Positions 18,632 to 26,568 of a stretch of DNA of 64,000 nt are shown here, one piece after another. Made by a program: the position numbers and the translations under genes. The stretch lies in NCBI RefSeq assembly GCF_018402695.1, contig NZ_JAGYIM010000009.1, positions 186,001 to 250,000 on the forward strand. The letters are read 5' to 3'. Under the pieces are notes generated by a model. The model searched no databases. It was not told the origin of the DNA and was given only the letters and a program-made list of their open reading frames with translations. The stretch comes from Arsukibacterium sp. Lineage in GTDB: Bacteria; Pseudomonadota; Gammaproteobacteria; Enterobacterales; Alteromonadaceae. Within the stretch, counting starts at the first letter, position 1, and each line of letters starts with the position of its first letter.

Positions 18632-19156
18632 ATGACATTCACAGCCAAAAAATTTGCTACTGCCGTGGCACTGAGCGTGCTGGCCTCAAGTCCATTTCTC
18701 GCTTCAGCTGCGAGCAATGGTTACAAAATGGTGTTAATTGAAGACACCCCGGGCGTTACTACCATTCAGGCAGGTCAGTTGCAGCAAGGCATCAGCGAAG
18801 TAACCAACTATCGCGGTGCTGAAGTAGACAGCTTTTCATTACAAATGAGCCTGTGCGTAGCGTACAGCCGCTTAAGCCAGCTTGACCAGGCGCAAAGCGC
18901 GTGCAGCAAAGCAGTAAGCCTGGCGCAAAGCTCGCAGGCACTGCCAACTGATGCCAAGCGCGAAATGCGCGCCCTGGCTTACAGCAACCGCGGTGTAATG
19001 CATGTTCTGGCTAACAACCGGGTAGCTGCACTGGAAGATTTTAAGCGCGCAGTATCGTTACAAAACAACGATATTAACCAGCACAACCTGGCCCGCTTAA
19101 CCGCCGATATCAACGGCGTTGAAACTAACCAAATTGCCTATAACAGCGCGGAATAA
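18632..19156 (+). CDS. secreted TPR-containing protein
   Basis: A 174-residue protein with a Sec signal peptide (about 1-27, ending ASAAS) and helical repeats of TPR type (SLQMSLCVAYSRLSQLDQAQ, LAYSNRGVMHVLANN, ALEDFKRAVSLQ). It has two Cys in the mature part. A GGGAGA ribosome site precedes the ATG and a strong terminator follows. The function is not recognised; periplasmic TPR proteins often act as scaffolds. Confidence 0.75.
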   Translation: MTFTAKKFATAVALSVLASSPFLASAASNGYKMVLIEDTPGVTTIQAGQLQQGISEVTNYRGAEVDSFSLQMSLCVAYSRLSQLDQAQSACSKAVSLAQSSQALPTDAKREMRALAYSNRGVMHVLANNRVAALEDFKRAVSLQNNDINQHNLARLTADINGVETNQIAYNSAE

Positions 19157-19219
19157 GCCGTTATATGCAAAACCTGTTTTAACTGTAACAAGTTTTACCC
19201 CGTTTTACCCTCGTCCTTT

Positions 19220-19247
19220 GCCCGGTTAATTTAACCGGGCTTTTTTT
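19220..19247 (+). terminator. rho-independent terminator
   Basis: GCCCGGTT / AACCGGGC with an AATT loop is followed by seven T (19241-19247); it closes the TPR gene. Confidence 0.88.
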
Positions 19248-19281
19248 ATTCGGACTTAAAACTTGTTTCGAGAAAAATGCT

Positions 19282-19379
19282 GTTAGCGCCGTATCTTGAA
19301 CCGAACTTGTAAAGCACTTCCCCTTTAACACTGGACAAATTTACAAGCCAAAAAATGTCTGGCTGAAGGCGCCGCTAAT
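19282..19379. repeat. imperfect inverted repeat in a 324-base gene-free stretch
   Basis: GTTAGCGCC (19282) faces GGCGCCGCTAAT (19368-19379), and nested inside CTTGTAAA (19306) faces TTTACAAG (19340). The arms have bulges. The rest of 19157-19480 shows only the terminator at 19220 and no reading frame I would support. It lies at the downstream end of the leftward bacteriocin locus. Confidence 0.4.
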
Positions 19380-19480
19380 TCCGCACCCTTGATGTCCATG
19401 CCAATCCAAACCCGAAGCAACGCTATTTGTTATAACCAACTATCCGTTCCTGAGCAGACTAATTGAATGTGAACGCATGT

Positions 19481-19840
19481 TTAATCCTTACAAGTCACTT
19501 CCATATTGTCGGTCTTGATATACTTCACATTTCCGCTGGCACAGATATCAATGGCTTTATTAGCGTTTTTCCAGTTTTCATAGGAGCTCGCCAGGTCATT
19601 AAGCGCCACTTTCAAACGTTCTCCCTTTGCATTTAATTCATGCCAAGCTAAAACGCCCGACGCGTCTGGCAGGCATTGCAATATTTTATCTTGGTGGCCG
19701 AACCTTGCGCCCATTGAATATGCTTTTTCAGCTACGTAGCAATATTTATCGCTATGCTCGGGGTCTTTCTGTTCCTGTGTGGCAAGCACCTGGCCACTGC
19801 CAAAAGCACTTACTAATATCCATAAAAATGAACGACTCAT
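19481..19840 (-). CDS. secreted Cys-containing protein, DUF1496-like
   Basis: A 119-residue protein with a signal peptide (MSRSFLWILVSAFGSGQVLA). The segment DKYCYVAEKAYSMGARFGHQ followed by DKILQCLPD and LAWHELN resembles the DUF1496 pattern (Cys-Tyr...AYS.GA...LQC). Two further Cys occur near the C-terminus, so two disulfides are possible. It is the last gene of the leftward bacteriocin-type locus, though membership of the same transcript is inferred from direction and spacing only. Confidence 0.55.
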   Translation of the reverse strand: MSRSFLWILVSAFGSGQVLATQEQKDPEHSDKYCYVAEKAYSMGARFGHQDKILQCLPDASGVLAWHELNAKGERLKVALNDLASSYENWKNANKAIDICASGNVKYIKTDNMEVTCKD

Positions 19841-19849
19841 GCAAACCCC

Positions 19850-20143
19850 TTATTTATCACTACTACCATTTGTTAAACTGATCTCGCACTTAGCTTCACT
19901 TATCTGTTTCACGGTAAAGCTATCAGCATAAAAAACCCGGCCGCTAAAACTAATTTCGACTCCCTTTGTATTTTGTGCAGCCGGTTTTACCGCAAAGCTG
20001 CAGGGTGTTATCACAAAGCTTTTTAGCTCTTTGCTAAGCCTGACATTCTGGTTAAGTACAGTATGCATTTTGCCAGAAACCACTCTGGTAATTGGCAGCT
20101 CTGGCTCGGCAGCAGCAAGCAGTGTAATTAGTGTTAGCAACAT
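19850..20143 (-). CDS. hypothetical exported protein
   Basis: A 97-residue protein whose N-terminus (MLLTLITLLAAAEPELPITR) looks like a short signal peptide. The remainder is predicted beta-rich, with two Cys (near 48 and 86) that could form a disulfide. No family is recognised. It lies between two other small leftward genes of the bacteriocin locus, with spacings of 9 and 16 bases. Confidence 0.5.
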   Translation of the reverse strand: MLLTLITLLAAAEPELPITRVVSGKMHTVLNQNVRLSKELKSFVITPCSFAVKPAAQNTKGVEISFSGRVFYADSFTVKQISEAKCEISLTNGSSDK

Positions 20144-20159
20144 AAAATCTCAGTGGGGC

Positions 20160-20363
20160 TTAAAATAAAGCATAAATAAAATACGAACTTGCCATACCTA
20201 CAACCCACAACGCGACCGGAACCATCGCGGCAAGTATATTTTTCCATTCACTCTTATAGGTTGGCCAGGCTTCAAACAATGTTAAGCCAAATGACTTTTT
20301 GACCACAAATGCCAGGGTGATATTAACCACGACTACAATAGAGATCAGAGTCAGAAACGCCAT
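20160..20363 (-). CDS. small two-helix membrane protein
   Basis: A 67-residue protein with one membrane helix at about 3-21 (LTLISIVVVVNITLAFVV) and a second at about 45-66, separated by a short basic/aromatic loop. No family is recognised. Small membrane proteins in bacteriocin loci are often immunity proteins, and this is one of three candidates here. Confidence 0.5.
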   Translation of the reverse strand: MAFLTLISIVVVVNITLAFVVKKSFGLTLFEAWPTYKSEWKNILAAMVPVALWVVGMASSYFIYALF

Positions 20364-20441
20364 TTTATCCTCACCTATACCATCCTACTAAGAATTGACG
20401 TCCGGAAATTTTCATAGCATTACTGGCAAAATTCTTCGCTG

Positions 20442-21143
20442 TTAATCAGCCAGTTCTGGAATTCTAAATTGTTTTTTTAACGGCACGACATTGTCGGACC
20501 TATTCTGCACCAGCAAATACAACGAATTAGCGAAAATAGCGGAAGCGGATACCGAACCATAGCTGCGGGAGTCAAAACTGTTCGCCGAATTGTCACCCAG
20601 TAAAAAATACTCATCCTCTGCCAGAGTTAGGTTGTCGCGACGGTTAAAGCAGCTTCGGGTTTCACTTTTTGCCAGCCCCAACCAATCATTGGCGGCGCTG
20701 TAATGCCAGCCATTAACATAAACAGTATTGTCACAAATATCGATGACATCACCCGGTACGCCATGCACGCGCTTGCGATAATGCTTGCCATCAACGTCTA
20801 CACCTACCATGTCGCCAGGTTGCAGCGATAAATTAAACCACTTATTAATCGCAACATCTCCCGGCCGGATCGTCGGTATATTTGACGTGGAGTCTGCGAT
20901 ACTTACGCTGTAACCAGACCAAAGGGTAAATCGCAAGCATATAAAGGTGCTAAGCAACATTAAACCGCTTAGCAACATGCCAGCTTTTAAGCCTTTAACC
21001 CGCCAATACCATAAACCGCAACCAATAATCAGCGATATAGCAGTAATAAACCAGCTAGCAATACCCGTCAGCGAGTCGCCCAACTCAAATACGCGAAAAG
21101 CAGAAAATAGTAAAACGAATAGCAGTATGGGTATGAAATGCAT
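20442..21143 (-). CDS. signal peptidase I-like membrane protease (S26)
   Basis: A 233-residue protein with three to four N-terminal membrane segments (about 3-80), then an S26 catalytic domain. The nucleophile is probably the Ser of SNIPTIRPGD (cf. SMEPTL-type motifs). The general-base Lys is in HYRKRVHGVPGD, and box E is LLGDNSANSFDSRSYGSV. The active-site set looks complete. It lies in the middle of the bacteriocin locus rather than with lepA/rnc, so it is likely a specialised copy, perhaps for maturation or release of a locus product; that role is inference. Confidence 0.75.
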   Translation of the reverse strand: MHFIPILLFVLLFSAFRVFELGDSLTGIASWFITAISLIIGCGLWYWRVKGLKAGMLLSGLMLLSTFICLRFTLWSGYSVSIADSTSNIPTIRPGDVAINKWFNLSLQPGDMVGVDVDGKHYRKRVHGVPGDVIDICDNTVYVNGWHYSAANDWLGLAKSETRSCFNRRDNLTLAEDEYFLLGDNSANSFDSRSYGSVSASAIFANSLYLLVQNRSDNVVPLKKQFRIPELAD

Positions 21144-21315
21144 TTTTTAACCTAAAATCCGACAATTTATATATCTGTAATTACTTCATTGTCTAACCAT
21201 AAGCAAGTTGCTTAGAAAGGCTATAAGTTAGAATTCTTACCAATTTATCCAGCTATCAGACCGCCCATTTCACTCATCTGTCAGATTCTTTAAAAAGTGT
21301 GGATAGACAACTTCT

Positions 21316-21966
21316 CTATTTGCCATATTCACTCTCACAGTAATGGATGTTGTGCACGCCATTTTGCTCAAACTCGGCTTTATCTGGCATCCAGAAAATA
21401 ATCTCTCCTGCGGCAAGTCGCTCATGCAGGTGCTCTGGCGGGTTAATCAGAATATCCATATTGATATTACGGTCGTGGTAAAACTGCTCAAAACGGAGGT
21501 TTTCCCTAATCAGGCTAATTTTAACCTCATCGGTAAAATCTAAATCAATAATGTCTTTTACCGGTACCGGGCCGCCATGAATAGCAACAATACCCTGATG
21601 GATAACATACTTGTTTGCAGCCTGCATATACAAAAATTGCGAGCAAGCTGAAATACAGTGGCGACTCACATAAATATCGTAGTCGCCCAGGTACTCGGCA
21701 ATATCAATGGACGAATTGACAACACCTCCGTCACTGTTGACCACCAAATTAAGCGGCCGCTGGCGGTCTATTGGTAATTTTTCAACTAAGGGCGGTGTAC
21801 TGTGATCGATAAGACCATTTAAACAAACAGTGTTTGATGCTTCATCATAGGTAATCTCTTCTGTTTTCTCACAAATTTTTGCGATACTTATCGGCTTCTT
21901 GCACTCGCCGGCACTGTTAAAAGATACTAAGGCAACTATTAAACTGGCAACCCGGAAAATCTTCAT
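21316..21966 (-). CDS. ClpP-like periplasmic serine protease
   Basis: A 216-residue exported protein (signal about 1-20) with a ClpP/crotonase fold: LNLVVNSDGGVVNSSIDIAE, then the nucleophile segment SRHCISACSQFLYMQA and the His of GIVAIHGGPVP. Proteins with this Cys-x-Ser-Ala-Cys signature are usually annotated COG3904 or Clp-like. Extra Cys suggest an oxidised compartment. It is flanked by the signal peptidase-like gene and a small membrane protein of the bacteriocin locus; the substrate is unknown. Confidence 0.65.
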   Translation of the reverse strand: MKIFRVASLIVALVSFNSAGECKKPISIAKICEKTEEITYDEASNTVCLNGLIDHSTPPLVEKLPIDRQRPLNLVVNSDGGVVNSSIDIAEYLGDYDIYVSRHCISACSQFLYMQAANKYVIHQGIVAIHGGPVPVKDIIDLDFTDEVKISLIRENLRFEQFYHDRNINMDILINPPEHLHERLAAGEIIFWMPDKAEFEQNGVHNIHYCESEYGK

Positions 21967-21975
21967 AAATATCTC

Positions 21976-22191
21976 TCAGCGCTTTGCAAAAATCAGTTTT
22001 GAAAACGACAAATAAGCCACAAAGGCGCTTATCGCCAATATTGACGCTTTAGCCATAACAGTAATTTCAGGGAAATAAAAATCTAAAGAAAAAAACATTA
22101 CTACCACTAAAAGCGCTGTAAGAATTGATTCAGTATTTTTTTTCATTGCGCTAACCGACGCAAACTGCTGTCGCTCTTTTTTAGTAGCCAT
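21976..22191 (-). CDS. small two-helix membrane protein
   Basis: A 71-residue protein with a basic N-terminus (MATKKERQQF) and two membrane helices at about 22-40 and 47-65. A GAGAGG ribosome site lies 6 bases upstream. It directly follows the ABC exporter gene (10-base gap). An immunity or accessory role in the bacteriocin locus is possible; nothing in the sequence identifies it. Confidence 0.55.
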   Translation of the reverse strand: MATKKERQQFASVSAMKKNTESILTALLVVVMFFSLDFYFPEITVMAKASILAISAFVAYLSFSKLIFAKR

Positions 22192-22201
22192 CTATTACCT
22201 C

Positions 22202-24307
22202 TCAAACTCCTGGTTCCGTTACTGGCTTCGGCAAACCAAATTTTGCTTTATACGCCTTAGTTACATCACGCAGCTGGCCTTTATGTAACTGCATAATGCG
22301 CTCGGCATTAACAATAGTTTGTGGCCGGTGAGCGATGATAATCCGAGTCATATTCAACTGTTTAATGGCCTGGTTTACATAGCGCTCCAACTGCACATCT
22401 AAATGGCTGGTGGCTTCATCCATAAACAAAATTTTCGGTTTGCGATAAAGCGCCCGTGCTAATAACAGCCGCTGTTTCTGGCCGCCCGATAACGAACTGC
22501 CCATATCGCCGACCAGACTGTTATAGCCCATTTGCATGGCGGCAATATCCTGATGAATACCCGCCAGTTGAGCACAAGCCATTACCTGCTGCATATCCAT
22601 TTGGCTATCAAAAAAGCTGATATTTTCAGCCAGGGTGCCCGACATTAGCTGATCATCCTGCATTACTGCGGCGATCTGGCTACGGTAGTTGCGCAAGCCA
22701 AAGTGGCGGATATCCACGCCATCCACCTCGACCTTGCCGCTCTCGGCTGTCATCAGGCCGAGCATAATTTTCATTAAGCTGGTTTTGCCGGTACCGGATG
22801 GGCCGATAATCGCCACATTTTCGCCGGCGTTTACGTTAAGGTTCAGGCCGTTAAACAGCAGCGGGTCGTTATTGGCATAACGAAAGCGAATATCGCTAAG
22901 TTGCAGCTGGCCAGTTAATTCGCGGTTATCGCTGTCACTGCCCTCATCTTCTTTGTCGGTTAAGGCGATATCGGCTAAGCGGTCTAAGTGCAGCTTAGTC
23001 ATCTTTATTTCTACCACCTTATCAATTAGCGCGGCAGTGCGTTCGGTAAACTGGTTTTTATAAGCCATAAAAGCAAAAAGCATACCCACGGTTATGTTGC
23101 CGTCCATCACTGCTAATGCAGCCAAATAGACAACCAACACATTTTCAATACCAAACAGTAACTGATTAATTGTGCCGTAGGAGATTTGCCAGCGTCCGAG
23201 CCGGTAGTTCTGGTTAACCGCATCGGCAAAGCGGTTTTGCCACATATTAAGGCGCTGAGTTTGCAAGCCAAACAATTTAATACTTTGCATACCGCGCACG
23301 GTTTCCATAAAGTTGCTTTGCTCTTTGGCCGACGCCACGATGCTGGCTTCGGTGAGCTGATGCAAAGGCCGGTATAACGCCCAGCGCAATAAGCCATAAA
23401 TCAGCACCGCAATACCCACCACCAGACTTAGTTGCGGGCTGTATAAATACATCATAACCAACACGGTAATGGCCATAATGCCGTCAATAACGCCTTCAAC
23501 CAGACTGTTAGTCAGCAGTTCGCGCACCGCATTAAGTGAGCCAAAGCGTGATACCACATCGCCCATATGGCGTTTTTCAAAATAGCTTAGCGGTAAATGC
23601 AATAAGTGGCGCATCAGGTTAGCGGCCATTTGCACGCTCATCACCGAGCCCAAATGCAGCACCACCCAGCCGCGCAGGGTTTGGGTAAGTACCCGCAGCA
23701 GCATAATTAAACCAAAGCCCAGCGCCAGCACCACCAGCAATGGCTTATCCTGGCTAATTAACACTTCATCCACCACCAACTGAGTGTAATAAGGCGCCGC
23801 CAGTAAGAATATTTGCAGTAGCAGGGATAATATAAACAGCTTGGTCAACGACGGTATTAAGCCCTGAACCTTGGTCCAGAACGCGGTTAAGCCCAGGCGC
23901 ACCCGCTCGTCTATTTTTTTAAATTCGTTACTGGGTGTCAGTTCCAGCGCCACGCCAGTAAAGGCTTTATCTACCTCGGCCAGGGTTAAACGCCGTTCAC
24001 CCATTGCCGGGTCAAGGATGGTAATACCATTGCGATGGACTTTTTTCAGTACCACAAAGTGGTTCATCTCCCAGTGCAAAATACAGGGCGTACGCAGGTT
24101 TTTTAAGTCGTCTAAGTCCAGCTTTAACGCCCGTGGCGTTAAGCCCAACTGATTGCTCAGCTGCATTAACTGCTGCAGGCTAGCGCCTTTTAGCGACACG
24201 CTATAACGGTTACGTAAGGTGGTTAAGCCCAGCTGATGACCATGATGATTGGCCACCATCGCAATACAGGCCAAGCCACATTCAGCGGCTTCAGATTGGT
24301 AAATCAC
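22202..24307 (-). CDS. bacteriocin-processing ABC exporter with C39 peptidase domain
   Basis: A 701-residue ABC protein that cleaves double-glycine leaders and exports the mature peptide. The C39 domain (1-125) has Gln4, catalytic Cys10 (QSEAAECGLAC), His83 (NHFVVL) and Asp99, all present, so it should be active. The membrane domain spans about 150-430. The nucleotide-binding domain carries Walker A GPSGTGKTS, signature LSGGQKQRL and Walker B ILFMDEAT. It uses a GTG start immediately after the TAA of the upstream gene, in the same frame and without a clear ribosome site, so it probably depends on coupling. It is CvaB-like in architecture. Confidence 0.92.
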   Translation of the reverse strand: MIYQSEAAECGLACIAMVANHHGHQLGLTTLRNRYSVSLKGASLQQLMQLSNQLGLTPRALKLDLDDLKNLRTPCILHWEMNHFVVLKKVHRNGITILDPAMGERRLTLAEVDKAFTGVALELTPSNEFKKIDERVRLGLTAFWTKVQGLIPSLTKLFILSLLLQIFLLAAPYYTQLVVDEVLISQDKPLLVVLALGFGLIMLLRVLTQTLRGWVVLHLGSVMSVQMAANLMRHLLHLPLSYFEKRHMGDVVSRFGSLNAVRELLTNSLVEGVIDGIMAITVLVMMYLYSPQLSLVVGIAVLIYGLLRWALYRPLHQLTEASIVASAKEQSNFMETVRGMQSIKLFGLQTQRLNMWQNRFADAVNQNYRLGRWQISYGTINQLLFGIENVLVVYLAALAVMDGNITVGMLFAFMAYKNQFTERTAALIDKVVEIKMTKLHLDRLADIALTDKEDEGSDSDNRELTGQLQLSDIRFRYANNDPLLFNGLNLNVNAGENVAIIGPSGTGKTSLMKIMLGLMTAESGKVEVDGVDIRHFGLRNYRSQIAAVMQDDQLMSGTLAENISFFDSQMDMQQVMACAQLAGIHQDIAAMQMGYNSLVGDMGSSLSGGQKQRLLLARALYRKPKILFMDEATSHLDVQLERYVNQAIKQLNMTRIIIAHRPQTIVNAERIMQLHKGQLRDVTKAYKAKFGLPKPVTEPGV

Positions 24308-24604
24308 TTACAATGTAGTCTTATTACTAACATTTTTTATCTCTAACGGGAACGCCAGTCTTAAAAAAGGACTTGCTATCAGATATGCAAAAAAAGTAAA
24401 TAATACTGCTTTGAGTACGGGTAAATCCAAAAGTACTTGTGTAATTAATAGTGCAAACATGCCTACAGCGATAGCGCTATTTGTCATGGCCCGGTTGCTA
24501 ATTCCAAGTTTAGCTTTGCAATAAGGGCATTCAGCAGCGCTTTTGAACATAAGAGGGACACGCATTTTTAAGCCAACATTATTCTTACAATTAGGACATT
24601 TCAT
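24308..24604 (-). CDS. zinc-ribbon membrane protein
   Basis: A 98-residue protein with two CxxC pairs, MKCPNCKNN and ECPYCKAK (a zinc ribbon, residues 3-30), followed by two membrane helices at about 43-62 and 66-85. Such proteins are common but of unknown role. Its place between the precursor peptides and their exporter makes it an immunity or accessory candidate. Its TAA is followed at once by the exporter GTG in the same frame. Confidence 0.6.
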   Translation of the reverse strand: MKCPNCKNNVGLKMRVPLMFKSAAECPYCKAKLGISNRAMTNSAIAVGMFALLITQVLLDLPVLKAVLFTFFAYLIASPFLRLAFPLEIKNVSNKTTL

Positions 24605-24659
24605 ATTTAATGCTCCAATATTAATTTGGTGCGCTATATCAACGCACCAAAATCTTTAA

Positions 24660-24845
24660 TTAACAGGTAGGTTCACAGCCTGCGCCAGGCGGTGGAGTAA
24701 TCGCGTTATCGTCTTTATTCCGGTTATCGATCATCTTGCCAACAGCCCCGACTATTACACCACCTACGAAAGTTCCGATTAAAACAGGTACAAAGGCAAA
24801 GCCACCATTAACTTGTTCTAGCTCTTCAAATGCTAATTCTTTCAT
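24660..24845 (-). CDS. double-glycine-leader bacteriocin precursor, peptide A
   Basis: A 61-residue precursor. The leader MKELAFEELEQVNGG ends in Gly-Gly with the hydrophobic and acidic spacing recognised by C39 peptidases. The predicted 46-residue product has a hydrophobic glycine-rich stretch (VLIGTFVGGVIVGAVGKM) with GxxxG-type spacing, then a charged segment, a Pro-rich stretch and two Cys near the end (GAGCEPTC) that may form a disulfide. Its ribosome site (GGAG) lies in the tail of the upstream precursor gene. The leader shares 10 of 15 residues with peptide B. Confidence 0.85.
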   Translation of the reverse strand: MKELAFEELEQVNGGFAFVPVLIGTFVGGVIVGAVGKMIDNRNKDDNAITPPPGAGCEPTC

Positions 24846-24846
24846 T

Positions 24847-25017
24847 TTAATCTCCTACCAATGCTTCGCCCACTTCCATTCCTGCCCACCCTACAGCGAC
24901 TACAGCTGCAGCTTTTGTTGCAGCAACAACGTGGGGGGATGCAAGCACTAAAGCCCATGCTACTGGCAAAATGCCACCATTCACTTCTTCAACTTGCTCA
25001 AATGTTAACTCTTGCAT
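24847..25017 (-). CDS. double-glycine-leader bacteriocin precursor, peptide B
   Basis: A 56-residue precursor read directly from the sequence, with an AAGGAGAG ribosome site before the ATG at 25017 and a TAA at 24847-24849. The leader MQELTFEQVEEVNGG ends in Gly-Gly. The predicted 41-residue product is very hydrophobic and Ala/Val/Gly-rich, with Gly-spaced segments (VGWAGMEVGEALVG) and no Cys. It ends one base before the peptide A start, so the two are translated as a pair. Together with peptide A it resembles a two-peptide (class IIb-like) bacteriocin. Confidence 0.85.
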   Translation of the reverse strand: MQELTFEQVEEVNGGILPVAWALVLASPHVVAATKAAAVVAVGWAGMEVGEALVGD

Positions 25018-25069
25018 ATTATCTCTCCTTGAGATGCTTTTAAGTTTAAAGGTTTGCTCTGTTTCAGAG

Positions 25070-26320
25070 CTATAAGCGCCCTTTCAGGCTTAAAATCGGC
25101 TCAAACAACCAGGCTAACAGACTGCGTTGTTCCAGCACGATATCTGCGCTTAACAGCATGCCCGATTGCAGCGGGACTGTGTTGCCATAAGCGCGGATCA
25201 GTTGCGAATCCAGTGCTACCTGAACACGGTACACTGGCTCCTGTACGGCGACAGGCATATCGACTTCATTGGGAAGCACGATAGCCTGCGCCGTTTTTAT
25301 TACTTCCCCTTCATACAAACCAAAACGCTGGTACGGAAAGGCATCAAAACGTAAACGGGTGCGCTGGCCCGGCATAACAAAGCCATAGGCGCGGGTCGGT
25401 ACTAATAACACCGCCTCAAGCATGGCGTTGTCGGGCATTATGGTCAGTAGTGGTATACCCGGCTGCACATTGTTGCCTATCTCGGCCATTAAGTTGGTTA
25501 CCCGGCCGCTGATAGGCGCGGTAATCAGCATTTCGCCACGGGCATTAAGTTCGGTTTGCTGCTGCGCCAGACGCGAGATATCACTGTCCAGTAAAGCCAG
25601 TTGCTGCTCACGCTCGCTGGGCAGGCGCTGTAACAGGCCGCTTAGTTGGGCTAGCTGGGCTTTGTGGTTTTGTTCATTGGCATTAAGTTCGGCCAACTGC
25701 TGGCGAATATTCAGCACCAGTTCTTGTTGCTGTTGCAACTCGCTAGTGGAAATGGCGCCACGCTTGTGTAGCCCCTGAAAATCCTGCTGGCGCTGCTGGT
25801 TCAGCAATAGCCGCTGTTGCAGCAACTGTTGCTGGGCATGAATATCGTTTAGCAGGTTATCGCTTAAGGTAAGGCGGCTGTTGTACTCGGTCTCTTGCTG
25901 GGCAAACTGACTAATCAACTGTTGCTTGCGCAGACTTACCAGCTCAGTTTGTTGCACCAGGCCCTGAAATAAGGTGCCGGTCAGGCTGCCGCCTGCTGAT
26001 AAATGCTCGGGAATGCTTACTAACGCCAGGCGATCGCCGGCCTTAACCTGTTGGCCGTCTTCAACAAACACTTGCTGAATAACCCCGGCCCGGGATGACA
26101 TCACTTTGGCCAGGCCAATATCGGGTTTTAAATAACCGGTAACGGTTTCTTTGCGGTTAAACGAAGTAACACTAAGGAATACAATAATGGCTACTACCAC
26201 ACATAATAAGATAGTGGTGAGCACTGTGCTGCTAAGCGGTTGGGCAATAATAACATCGCCATCTAAACGCGCGCTTTGCTGCTTAACCGCATTAGCGCGA
26301 AACAATCCTTGTTCTGCCAC
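25070..26320 (-). CDS. HlyD/CvaA-type membrane fusion protein
   Basis: A 416-residue adaptor linking the inner-membrane exporter to an outer-membrane channel. One N-terminal membrane helix (about 34-52) is followed by a lipoyl-like half (AGVIQQVFVEDGQQVKAGDR), a long Gln-rich coiled coil (about 115-265), the second lipoyl half (LITAPISGRVTNLMAEIGNN) and a beta-barrel domain. The start codon is GTG with GCGAGG upstream. It heads the bacteriocin locus, as CvaA does with CvaB. No TolC gene is nearby, so the chromosomal TolC is probably used. Confidence 0.9.
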   Translation of the reverse strand: MAEQGLFRANAVKQQSARLDGDVIIAQPLSSTVLTTILLCVVVAIIVFLSVTSFNRKETVTGYLKPDIGLAKVMSSRAGVIQQVFVEDGQQVKAGDRLALVSIPEHLSAGGSLTGTLFQGLVQQTELVSLRKQQLISQFAQQETEYNSRLTLSDNLLNDIHAQQQLLQQRLLLNQQRQQDFQGLHKRGAISTSELQQQQELVLNIRQQLAELNANEQNHKAQLAQLSGLLQRLPSEREQQLALLDSDISRLAQQQTELNARGEMLITAPISGRVTNLMAEIGNNVQPGIPLLTIMPDNAMLEAVLLVPTRAYGFVMPGQRTRLRFDAFPYQRFGLYEGEVIKTAQAIVLPNEVDMPVAVQEPVYRVQVALDSQLIRAYGNTVPLQSGMLLSADIVLEQRSLLAWLFEPILSLKGRL

Positions 26321-26459
26321 AACAACCTCGCACTTCTATTGTGTTTACAATACTGCAAACTTTGTAATGCGGTGGACAGTACTGAACAAGCGATGAATAC
26401 ACAATAATTTGTTATATTCTTTTTTGTTATATTAATATTATTTAATCAACAAATTAACA

Positions 26460-26468
26460 GGGGGGGGG
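26460..26468. repeat. run of nine G upstream of the bacteriocin locus
   Basis: Nine consecutive G (C on the transcribed strand) lie about 140 bases upstream of the HlyD-type gene, next to an A/T-rich stretch (26399-26458). Runs of this length are slippage-prone. The 350-base stretch 26321-26670 has no gene; it holds this run, the A/T-rich block (likely the locus promoter, though I cannot place clear -35/-10 boxes) and the inverted repeat at 26569-26658. Confidence 0.7.
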
Positions 26469-26568
26469 TGGTAAAATCAGGTACTTAACACTAATATTTT
26501 TGGCCTATAAAAATTTGTAGAAAAACTGATCGATTAAATTTTAAACAACTAATTTGAAGGTTGAAGTA

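Noticed and set aside
19282-19440. Possible integron attC site near the end of the bacteriocin locus
   Set aside because: The size and bulged fold fit, but the ends do not carry a convincing GTTRRRY / RYYYAAC core pair, and no integrase or other cassette is in the window.
21144-21315. Additional tiny peptide gene in the 172-base gap of the bacteriocin locus
   Set aside because: The only leftward frame there is about 10 codons long with no leader motif; I see nothing else in the gap.
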